Made by a program: the position numbers and the translations under genes. DNA of 12,613 bases from Cellvibrio sp. (lineage in GTDB: Bacteria; Pseudomonadota; Gammaproteobacteria; Pseudomonadales; Cellvibrionaceae): assembly GCA_021323495.1 (NCBI GenBank), contig JAJQJO010000050.1:1-12613 (forward strand), read 5' to 3'. Below, in pieces: positions 1 through 6,577 of this stretch (the first letter of the stretch is position 1; the number at the start of each line of letters is the position of its first letter). The notes below the pieces were generated by a model, which was not told where the DNA came from, did no database searches, and saw only the letters and a program-made list of their open reading frames with translations.

Positions 1-841
1 GATTGAGCGCTTTTTGCGGCAGGTGATGGCCTTCATCGAAGACATAGATGGTATCTTCGGGCGCCGGTAAAATCGCCCCGCCGCCGAGCGCCAGATCAGC
101 GAGCACCAAATCGTGGTTGGTGACAATACAATCAACTGAATGCATGGAATCGCGCGCTTTAAAAAAACTGCATGCCGACACGTTGGAACAGCGGCGGCCG
201 GTGCACTGGCGATGATCCGTGGTAATCACTTGCCATTCGTTTTGTTCCAGCGCTTGCGGCCAGGTATCGCGCTCGCCATTCCATCTATTGCCCGCAAGTG
301 CATCCATCATCGACTGATACAGTTTAATGCCCTGCGCTGAAACGCTGGGAAACTCATCTTCGTAAAGAGCACGTGTTGGATTAGTACCGCTTTCGTATTC
401 AGCAATTACATTATCGAGTTTGCTTAAACACAAATAGCGGCCCCGGCCTTTGGCCAGCGTGAATGAAAATGACAGGCCACTGTTGCGATGTAATTCGGGT
501 AAATCCTTATTTACAATCTGTTCTTGCAATGCCACCGTGGCGGTAGAGACAACTAATTTTTTCCCCAGGGCTTTGGCCATAACCAGCGCAGGTAATAAAT
601 AGGCAATGGTTTTACCGGTACCGGTACCTGCCTCCACTACACAAATATGGCCGCCTGAGCGCAGGCCGCCTGCACGCTCAACAATTTCACGGTGATTTTC
701 TTCATCCAGCACGATACTGCCCAATGTTTTGGCAATCTCGGCAATCATCAGTTTTTGGCCGTAACGGGCTTTCAAGCCCTTGTTTTCCAAAAACTGGCTA
801 TAAGCACCCTGAATTTGTTTTTTGAGCGCGTCAGTCAGCAT
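1..841 (-). CDS. dinG: ATP-dependent DNA helicase DinG, N-terminal 280 codons (runs off left edge)
   Basis: Superfamily 2 iron-sulphur helicase (XPD/DinG family) that unwinds DNA 5' to 3', including D-loops, R-loops and forked substrates, in repair and in replication-transcription conflicts. Translating the minus strand from the ATG at 841-839 gives an open frame to the window edge. It contains Walker A AGTGTGKT (residues 71-78), STATVALQEQ (motif Ia region, about 99-108), four cysteines spaced as in the DinG Fe-S cluster (C138, C213, C218, C224), and the helicase motif II DEGHHLP (269-275). The first residues (LTDALKKQI) match the start of E. coli DinG, which supports this start. E. coli DinG is about 716 residues, so roughly 60% of the gene, with the C-terminal helicase lobe, lies outside. 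The start codon sits inside the end of the upstream acyltransferase gene (11-base overlap), implying translational coupling. No promoter of its own is visible. Family assignment is firm. Confidence 0.95.
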   Translation of the reverse strand, partial: MLTDALKKQIQGAYSQFLENKGLKARYGQKLMIAEIAKTLGSIVLDEENHREIVERAGGLRSGGHICVVEAGTGTGKTIAYLLPALVMAKALGKKLVVSTATVALQEQIVNKDLPELHRNSGLSFSFTLAKGRGRYLCLSKLDNVIAEYESGTNPTRALYEDEFPSVSAQGIKLYQSMMDALAGNRWNGERDTWPQALEQNEWQVITTDHRQCTGRRCSNVSACSFFKARDSMHSVDCIVTNHDLVLADLALGGGAILPAPEDTIYVFDEGHHLPQKALN

Positions 842-1985
842 TAGCGATTTTACTCACCACAGAGTTAGCGTAAATCCCTAACGCAATTTCACGCTGGCCG
901 CTGGGGATATGGTTAATACGCAATTCAAACTCGGCCCTTTCGGTCCGCAATTTGGCAGGATCGTAAGGCGTGTTATCGGCACCATAATTTACCGCAGGTA
1001 CTTTGCCATGTAACATTTCGTAGGCAAAACAATTGGTCGCGTGCAAAACATAATTACCCAGAATCTGGTGATCCAACGCAGTCATCAATTCATCGGTGTC
1101 AGAATAATTACCGTCAAGTACATCGCCGAACGCCAGGTGCACATTGCCTTTATTTCCCGCAATTCCCATAGCGATGCTTTTTACATCTTCGTGCTCTTCT
1201 TTCTGGTAACTGCCTTCGGTGCGCTGCAAATACAATTCGCGCGCTTTGGCGGCATCACACGGATCGAGTTCATATGAAATCGATACCGGCACTATGCGTA
1301 ATTTTCGAATGTAATCAGCCAACTCTTCCGTTTTGGGTTTATTGAGCGCAATCATACCCAGAACCGCAGAATTGGTTTTATCACAACCGTCCTTTGCGCG
1401 CCCCTCGCGCTGGGCGATCCAGATACTGGAGTGTTCATTGCAAATAGAGTGATAGATATAACTCGACAAATATTTAGCTGCTTTTAATTTTTCGCGCGGG
1501 GCTTTGGCTGAACGGTTGACAATAAAACTTTTATTCAAGCGCATCAAATCTGATACAAACGGTTTGGTGAGCAGGTTGTCACCAATCGCAATGCGCAGGG
1601 TATTGCAGTCGTTGTGATAGAGGACCCAATTTACAAATGCCGGATCCATGGCGATATCGCGGTGGTTACTGATAAACAAATAGGCGGTGTGCTTATCGAG
1701 TTTTTCCAAACCGGAAACGGTGAGCGATTTGACCCGTGTGCTGATCATGCCTGCCATGTATTTTGCAACTACGCTTTGAAATCCCTTTACATCATTGATG
1801 CCAGCCAATTGCCGGGTCAGCTTCATGCGCACCAGGGGTTTTAATAACCAGCCCAACCAGCCATGCAGTGCCGGGAATTTCAGGCGGGCAATGGCATCGG
1901 CCAATTCCGGGTCAGCTAACATGCGATCTATGGTCGGGCGGACCTCATCGTCACGATAGGGCCGGATATCATTAAATTCATTCAT
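831..1985 (-). CDS. PlsC/PlsB-type glycerolipid acyltransferase family protein
   Basis: 384-residue protein with the four blocks of the glycerol-3-phosphate / lysophosphatidate acyltransferase superfamily, in order: NHRDIAMD (107-114, catalytic His and Asp), KSFIVNRS (152-159, block II), IWIAQREGRAKDG (188-200, block III, usually FPEGTRS-like) and RIVPVSISYELDP (block IV). It would transfer an acyl chain from acyl-ACP or acyl-CoA to a phospholipid precursor at the inner membrane. Its about 100-residue N-terminal extension makes it longer than the usual 240-residue PlsC, and no clear transmembrane helix is seen. The His-Asp pair is spaced H-x5-D here rather than the textbook H-x4-D. The acceptor substrate cannot be told from sequence. 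The stop codon lies 11 bases inside dinG, so it is probably the first gene of a two-gene unit. No good Shine-Dalgarno sequence precedes the ATG. Confidence 0.8.
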   Translation of the reverse strand: MNEFNDIRPYRDDEVRPTIDRMLADPELADAIARLKFPALHGWLGWLLKPLVRMKLTRQLAGINDVKGFQSVVAKYMAGMISTRVKSLTVSGLEKLDKHTAYLFISNHRDIAMDPAFVNWVLYHNDCNTLRIAIGDNLLTKPFVSDLMRLNKSFIVNRSAKAPREKLKAAKYLSSYIYHSICNEHSSIWIAQREGRAKDGCDKTNSAVLGMIALNKPKTEELADYIRKLRIVPVSISYELDPCDAAKARELYLQRTEGSYQKEEHEDVKSIAMGIAGNKGNVHLAFGDVLDGNYSDTDELMTALDHQILGNYVLHATNCFAYEMLHGKVPAVNYGADNTPYDPAKLRTERAEFELRINHIPSGQREIALGIYANSVVSKIANAD

Positions 1986-2137
1986 AGCGGGAGGTCATCA
2001 CTCGAAGATCAACTAAAGGTCTTAAGTCTGGCACAAGATTGAAGTCAGGATTGCCAACTTGGAAGATCGGAGCAGGCTTGGCTTACCAGCCTGAGCCAGC
2101 GAAAATAGGCGCACAAAATACCGAAAAGGATCATAAA

Positions 2138-2557
2138 ATGCCACCAAAACCGCAGTTACCTGCCGCTAATACTCCCTGCCCTTGCGGCAGCCAAAAACCG
2201 TTGGAAAACTGCTGCCAACCCTTTATCCAGGGCACCGCCAACCCTGCGACAGCCGAGCAATTGATGCGCTCGCGCTACACCGCCCACCTGCTGCTTGCAA
2301 TTGATTATCTATGGGCGACCTGGAGCCCGGAACAGCGGTTGCGCTCAAGCCAGGCCGATATCCGCGCCTGGGCGGAAAGTTGTGACTGGTTGGGCTTGCA
2401 GGTTATCGCTACCCGCCAAGGCGGTGCGAGCGACGACAAGGGCACCGTAGAGTTCATTGCGCTGTTCCGTCAACGGGGGCAAGTGCATCAACATCACGAA
2501 GTATCCCAATTCAAAAAAGTAATGGGTAAATGGTTCTATGTGGATCACCTGGCGTAA
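2138..2557 (+). CDS. ychJ: YchJ / UPF0225 family SEC-C motif protein
   Basis: 139-residue protein with an N-terminal SEC-C zinc-binding motif, CPCGSQKPLENCC (residues 14-26), followed by the family's conserved LMRSRYTAH segment and a compact NTF2-like C-terminal domain ending FYVDHLA. E. coli YchJ is 152 residues. The molecular function is unknown; SEC-C motifs bind zinc and, at the SecA tail, contact SecB and ribosomes. The frame is open back to 2039, but the ATG at 2138 is preferred because AAAAGGA lies 7 bases upstream (2124-2130) and the residues encoded before it (GLPTWKIGAGLAYQPEP) match nothing in the family. It is divergent from the acyltransferase gene and followed by about 190 noncoding bases before the cyclase gene, so it looks monocistronic. 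Family call is confident; cellular role is not known. Confidence 0.88.
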   Translation: MPPKPQLPAANTPCPCGSQKPLENCCQPFIQGTANPATAEQLMRSRYTAHLLLAIDYLWATWSPEQRLRSSQADIRAWAESCDWLGLQVIATRQGGASDDKGTVEFIALFRQRGQVHQHHEVSQFKKVMGKWFYVDHLA

Positions 2558-2751
2558 ATCCTCGGGATTGATTGCGAGGAAGTGTGAACAAACCGTCGAA
2601 CCGGACAAAAAACCACCACTTATACCGCGATCTATTCGACTCATCGACTGGCGCTGCTTACACTGCCTCGCTAGCCATCACCTACAAAAGAAATAAAAAC
2701 GACTACACTCATCTTTAACTTTTCGATTAGCGTGCCATTAACACCGAGACT

Positions 2752-4035
2752 ATGAAAATCCTTTTGGTTGAAGACAGTGCAACCCTCCGCTTTGCCATGC
2801 GCAATTACATTATTGATGCAGGTCACGAACCATTGATTGCCCGCAGCGGCGAAGAAGCGCTGCAACTGCTCGAAAATACACCGGTTGATATGATTATCAT
2901 GGACGTGGAAATGCCGGGATTGAACGGCTTTGAAACCACCCGCTTGATCCGCGAATGGCTCGCAGGCCATTGGATTCCGATTATTTTTGTTACCGGCTTA
3001 AATGAAGATGAAAATTATCGTGAGGGAATTGAAGCCGGCGGCGATGATTATTTAATCAAGCCGGTCAGTTTTATGATCATCAAGGCGAAAATTCGCGCAA
3101 TGGAGCGCATCGCCGAAATGCGTGACCAACTCAATCAGCTCAATGCTGAATTGGAGGCGCTCAGCCAACTCGACAGCCTCACCCAAATTTATAATCGCCG
3201 CACGTTCAATGAGTTTGCACTACATCAATGGGCACTGACCAAACGTCATCAACAACCGATCAGTGCATTGATGATTGATGTTGATCACTTTAAATTATTT
3301 AACGACCACTACGGCCATCCCGCCGGGGATGCTTGCTTGAAGAAAGTAACCCAGGCGATAAAAAGTTGCTTGCAGCGCAGCGCTGATATTTTGGGCCGCT
3401 ACGGCGGAGAAGAATTTATTGTGCTCTTGCCCGAGACAGATGCAAAAGGCGCGATGCGTGTTGCGCAAGCCATTAGCGAAGCGCTGGAACACCTCCAGAT
3501 CCGTCACGATGTATCGCCCTCCAGCAATTTTGTCACTGCCAGTATTGGTGGCGCTACCTGTTTGCGCACGACTGGCCATGATTTGGAAGAGTTGATTAAA
3601 AATGCCGACCGCGCGCTCTACAAAGCCAAACGCGCGGGGCGCAACCGCAGCTGGATCGATGAAGTTGCCACGCACAAAACCCTGCTATTGGCCGATACAG
3701 ATGTGGAAGTGATTCGCCATTTTAGTGCCCATTTACAACCGCATTTCAATTTACTCACCGCTGAATCGCATAAAGAGTGTTTGGAACTGGCTGTCGATTT
3801 GCACCCGGATTTAATTTTGCTTGGCAGTAATATTGCGAGCAACGAAGCAGGTGCAGAACTGTGCAAAATATTAGCGCGCACCCCCAAAACGGCGGGCATT
3901 GCACTCGCACTGGTGAATCATGCCTGTGGCAATACCGATGTAGAGCTCGGCAAACACCTGGGGATAAAAATCTGCCTTGATAAAAGCCTGAGCGCGCCCG
4001 CGCTGTTGAATAAAATAGTTCAGTTTATTCACTAA
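2752..4035 (+). CDS. Response regulator diguanylate cyclase, REC-GGDEF-degenerate REC
   Basis: 427-residue two-component output protein predicted to make cyclic di-GMP from two GTP. Residues 1-118 form a canonical receiver: acidic pair E7/D8, phosphoacceptor D51 (MDVEMPG), T81 and K103 (LIKP). A helical linker (about 118-140, rich in Leu, Glu, Gln) leads to a GGDEF domain (about 140-300) with signature RYGGEEF (216-222), an active form. An RSAD sequence (209-212) sits exactly five residues before GGEEF, the allosteric product-inhibition I-site. Residues about 308-427 fold like a second receiver (LLLADTD at the start, HPDLILLGSN, CLDKSLSAPAL), but the phosphoacceptor position is Gly358 and the usual KP is K411-Ser. 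PleD has two receivers before GGDEF; here the second is at the C-terminus. No partner histidine kinase is adjacent. The ribosome-binding site is weak (GAG 4 bases before ATG). Confidence 0.93.
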   Translation: MKILLVEDSATLRFAMRNYIIDAGHEPLIARSGEEALQLLENTPVDMIIMDVEMPGLNGFETTRLIREWLAGHWIPIIFVTGLNEDENYREGIEAGGDDYLIKPVSFMIIKAKIRAMERIAEMRDQLNQLNAELEALSQLDSLTQIYNRRTFNEFALHQWALTKRHQQPISALMIDVDHFKLFNDHYGHPAGDACLKKVTQAIKSCLQRSADILGRYGGEEFIVLLPETDAKGAMRVAQAISEALEHLQIRHDVSPSSNFVTASIGGATCLRTTGHDLEELIKNADRALYKAKRAGRNRSWIDEVATHKTLLLADTDVEVIRHFSAHLQPHFNLLTAESHKECLELAVDLHPDLILLGSNIASNEAGAELCKILARTPKTAGIALALVNHACGNTDVELGKHLGIKICLDKSLSAPALLNKIVQFIH

Positions 4036-4058
4036 TTATTAATACAAAACCCTGCCCC

Positions 4059-4096
4059 AAAAAAAATCCGTTTATGTGCAACACATAAACGGATTT
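4059..4096 (-). terminator. Intrinsic terminator of pyrB, convergent with the cyclase gene
   Basis: A perfect 15-bp stem (4064-4078 with 4082-4096) and a 3-base loop. Read on the minus strand the hairpin is followed by eight T (plus-strand A run 4059-4066), the classic layout for the end of pyrB, whose stop is 22 bases upstream of the hairpin. Read on the plus strand only three T follow, so it may end cyclase transcription less efficiently. Confidence 0.9.
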
Positions 4097-4117
4097 AAAT
4101 ACTGGTTTGATAAACGA

Positions 4118-5134
4118 TTAATGCGAACGCAGCGAATTATACCAATTCACCTCACGCGAAAATTTGTCCACCTGATCCGCCACATCCAATACCAATGCAA
4201 AGAGTGCCATACGCACTAACACACCATTATCAGTCTGGCGGAAAATCGCCAGGTTGGGGTTTGCATTCAGGTCGTTATCCAACTCATTGGCGTCAGCGCG
4301 CGAGTCGCGCGGCAGCGGATGCATAATCACCGTGTTGGGTTCGCAGTATTGGGTATAAATCGATTGGTTCAAGCGGAAACGACCGCGATATTGATCGGCG
4401 TCTTCTTTGCTCGCAAAACGCTCTTCCTGAATACGGGTGGAATATGCAATATCGATATTACTGATGCTGGTATGAAGATCGTCGGTAATTGTTACCGCAT
4501 GGCCAACTGCGCGCAATTCTTCAACGATGTATTCCGGCATCGCCAATTCTTTTGGCGATACCAGGGTTACATGGATATTGCTAAACACACATAAAAGCTT
4601 GCACAGGGAATGTACGGTGCGGCCATGTTTTAAATCGCCAATCATAGCGATTCGCAAACCATCAATAGTGCGATTTTTAGAGCGCAGCTCCTTGCGGATG
4701 GTGTACAAATCCAGCAGTGCCTGGGTTGGATGCTCATTGGCACCATCGCCACCATTAATCACTGGCACACGGCTACCTTCAGCAAATTCCGCCACTGATC
4801 CCGCCTGCGGATGGCGCATACAAATTACGTCGCTATACCCCGACAGCACACGCGCCGTATCAAACAGGGATTCGCCCTTGGTGAGCGATGAACTTTCAAA
4901 GCCGGTAGTTTCGCGCACATTGCCACCCAGCAAATTAAACGCCGAGCCAAAACTCACACGGGTGCGGGTACTGGGCTCAAAAAACATATTTCCTAAAATC
5001 GCCCCTTCCAGCACCCGTGTGACCTTGCGACGCAGGGCATAGGGTTCCATGGCATCGGCCACGTCAAAAATTCGCTGGATATCAGCACGTTCAAATTGTT
5101 TGATGGAGAGAATATGAGCGCCGGTAAAAATCAC
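4118..5134 (-). CDS. pyrB: Aspartate carbamoyltransferase catalytic subunit
   Basis: Condenses carbamoyl phosphate with L-aspartate to give N-carbamoyl-aspartate, the committed step of pyrimidine synthesis, in the cytosol. The 338-residue sequence carries the carbamoyl-phosphate loop FFEPSTRTR (51-59), the 80s loop SSSLTKGE (81-88, Lys86), MRHPQ (106-110), HPTQALLDLYT (135-145), GDLKHGRTVHS (166-176), TRIQEER (233-239) and HPLPR (272-276). GDLKxGRTVHS and TRxQxER match the E. coli-type catalytic chain more than the Pseudomonas PyrB. The start codon is GTG (5134-5132), with AAGGA six bases upstream. The C-terminal end is extended by some 20 residues relative to E. coli (311 residues). No pyrI regulatory subunit gene or pyrC lies on either side. 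Transcription probably starts from its own promoter in the 128-base gap after glpD and ends at the strong terminator downstream. Confidence 0.95.
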   Translation of the reverse strand: MIFTGAHILSIKQFERADIQRIFDVADAMEPYALRRKVTRVLEGAILGNMFFEPSTRTRVSFGSAFNLLGGNVRETTGFESSSLTKGESLFDTARVLSGYSDVICMRHPQAGSVAEFAEGSRVPVINGGDGANEHPTQALLDLYTIRKELRSKNRTIDGLRIAMIGDLKHGRTVHSLCKLLCVFSNIHVTLVSPKELAMPEYIVEELRAVGHAVTITDDLHTSISNIDIAYSTRIQEERFASKEDADQYRGRFRLNQSIYTQYCEPNTVIMHPLPRDSRADANELDNDLNANPNLAIFRQTDNGVLVRMALFALVLDVADQVDKFSREVNWYNSLRSH

Positions 5135-5197
5135 AGGTATTCCTTAGCGGAGACCGCTGGCCAGGAAGGCAATAGCCAAAAAGAGTGAGAGGTAAAA

Positions 5198-5235
5198 CGG
5201 GCGTCATTTTAGCGGCAGCGGCGCCAGGTTACCAA
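5198..5235 (-). promoter_or_regulatory. Candidate pyrB promoter with GC-rich discriminator
   Basis: On the minus strand TTGGTA (plus 5230-5235; 4 of 6 to TTGACA), an 18-base spacer, then TAAAAT (plus 5206-5211; 5 of 6 to TATAAT). GACGCCCG follows at once. The predicted leader is about 65 bases, pyrimidine-rich in its first half, with a 5-bp hairpin (5146-5150 with 5154-5158) touching the Shine-Dalgarno. Prediction by eye only. Confidence 0.5.
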
Positions 5236-5246
5236 CCGGATCCGCT

Positions 5247-5270
5247 AAAAAATTACATTGCGTCAATGTA
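5247..5270 (-). terminator. Intrinsic terminator overlapping the glpD stop codon
   Basis: On the minus strand TACATTG, loop ACG, CAATGTA, then ATTTTTT: a perfect 7-bp stem (plus 5254-5260 with 5264-5270) followed by a T tract (plus 5247-5252). The TGA stop codon of the dehydrogenase (5265-5263) is partly inside the hairpin. The stem is AT-rich, so efficiency is uncertain, but its placement argues that the gene ends here by design. Confidence 0.7.
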
Positions 5271-6432
5271 CCGGGATCAGGCTGACCAAGGCAGTATCAG
5301 CACGGCGCTCCTTGGTGGGTAGCGAAGGCGCTAGCCGCAACAATGCCTCTTGCGCGGTAGCGCGGTAGGTCGTCAATTTGCCACCCATGACCGATAACAC
5401 CCGGGGACGCAGCTCATCATCCACTGCAAACATCACCTCGCGCGGGCGCGCAAAGGCGGTTTTATCGCTCCTGGGTAAAACACGTAAACCGGCAAAGGTT
5501 TCAATCTCGCCCCCCGGAATTACCAGTTGCGGAAAGTAATGACGTAAGGTCGCCAGTAAATAATCGCGCTCTTCCGGTGAACAAACTGCTTGCGCTGGTG
5601 TGCCGGTAAACACTCGCTCGGTAGTGCCCACCAACAACCGCCCTTCCCAGGGGAGCACAAATACGGCGCGTTTATCCTGCGGTGCTTCCAGGTAAAAGTA
5701 TTGGTTTAACAAAGGAGGCAAGAGAAGATGACTGCCCTGCACCAATTCAATCGACGGCGATACCAACGCGGGTTTGATGCGATTTAAGACCTCGGCCGCC
5801 CAGGGCCCAGCGCAATTGACCAGCACCCGGCAACTGATGGATTCGTGGCCTTTATCCGTTTCAATATCCACTTTGCAACATTGGCCGTTGCGCTCGGCGC
5901 CGACAAACCGCGCAGGCATCAGCAGGTCCGCCCCAAGGATAACAGCCGACTGCAGGACCGAACGGGTCAACGCGGCGTCATCGGTTTGCGCTTCGTAATA
6001 GCGGAATACGGCTTTGAGGTTTTCCTGGCGCAGCCCTGCCAGCGTCGGCCAGTGCGCGCGTCCCAATTGGGTGAAAAAGGAGTCTTTATTCAATCCCGCC
6101 AACACTGAATACAGGCTCAGCCCGGCGCGAATCGCGAGCGGCGAGCGGGTGGAATTTTCATAGAGAGGAATATGTAACGGCCGTAACTTCACCAGCTCGG
6201 GCGCCAAGCGCAATAATAACTCGCGCTCGCGCAAGCTCTCGCGCACCAGCCCGAGCTGCGCTGTCTCCAGGTAGCGCAAGCCACCGTGAATCAACTTCGA
6301 TGATTTACTCGATGTACCCGCCGCCGGTGCGGTCTGTTCTACCACCAGAACTGAATATCCGGCCGCTGCCGCTGCTTGCGCGACCCCAGCCCCCTGAATC
6401 CCCGCCCCAATGACGACAATGTCGTATTTCAT
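5263..6432 (-). CDS. glpD: Short GlpD-like FAD-dependent glycerol-3-phosphate dehydrogenase
   Basis: FAD-dependent oxidoreductase of the DAO superfamily. By homology it oxidises sn-glycerol 3-phosphate to dihydroxyacetone phosphate at the inner membrane, passing electrons to quinone. It has an N-terminal FAD-binding Rossmann motif GAGIQGAG (9-16), the GlpD signature SSKSSKLIHGGLRYLE (41-56), NCAGPWAAEV (206-215), FAGLRVLPRSD (313-323) and GGKLTTYR (350-357). R53, R317 and K352 fall where I place the substrate-site residues of E. coli GlpD. The protein stops at 389 residues, whereas E. coli GlpD has 501: the C-terminal helical domain after GGKLTTYR is absent, with a terminator at the stop and no leftover coding sequence before pyrB. 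The kinase gene lies 145 bases upstream on the same strand. The start ATG gives the usual MKYDIVVIGAG beginning. Substrate is inferred. Confidence 0.82.
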   Translation of the reverse strand: MKYDIVVIGAGIQGAGVAQAAAAAGYSVLVVEQTAPAAGTSSKSSKLIHGGLRYLETAQLGLVRESLRERELLLRLAPELVKLRPLHIPLYENSTRSPLAIRAGLSLYSVLAGLNKDSFFTQLGRAHWPTLAGLRQENLKAVFRYYEAQTDDAALTRSVLQSAVILGADLLMPARFVGAERNGQCCKVDIETDKGHESISCRVLVNCAGPWAAEVLNRIKPALVSPSIELVQGSHLLLPPLLNQYFYLEAPQDKRAVFVLPWEGRLLVGTTERVFTGTPAQAVCSPEERDYLLATLRHYFPQLVIPGGEIETFAGLRVLPRSDKTAFARPREVMFAVDDELRPRVLSVMGGKLTTYRATAQEALLRLAPSLPTKERRADTALVSLIPVH

Positions 6433-6461
6433 TTTTGTTATTCCATATGATGGACTTAGGA

Positions 6462-6467
6462 AGTATA
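6462..6467 (-). promoter_or_regulatory. Candidate -10 element for the glpD-like gene
   Basis: TATACT on the minus strand, 5 of 6 to consensus, 30 bases upstream of the ATG, giving a leader of about 23 bases. No convincing -35 is visible at 16-18 bases, so the gene may instead be read through from the kinase. The rest of the 145-base gap holds only an imperfect GC-rich inverted repeat (GGGGC...GCCCC) without a T tract. Confidence 0.35.
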
Positions 6468-6577
6468 GATCAGGGTTGTAAAAATGTTCGACGCGGGGAA
6501 AGGCGGCTGTTTATACCTTGGTCCTCACTTGTCCCCTCAATTCCCGGATCACGGGGCGCCGTTGCTGTGCCCCAAAT

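Noticed and set aside
2039..2137. 33-codon N-terminal extension of the YchJ-type protein
   Set aside because: The ATG at 2138 has a well-placed AAAAGGA, and the extension is unlike the family.
2559..2580. Hairpin TCCTCG / CGAGGA just after the YchJ-type gene as a terminator
   Set aside because: Only 6 bp with a 10-base loop and no T tract on either strand.
4527..5042. 171-codon plus-strand open frame
   Set aside because: Exact antisense of pyrB, whose motifs are unambiguous; the peptide has no recognisable features.
5263..6432. glpD as a frameshifted pseudogene
   Set aside because: All catalytic segments are in frame, a terminator sits at the stop, and no C-terminal-domain coding sequence follows in any frame before pyrB.
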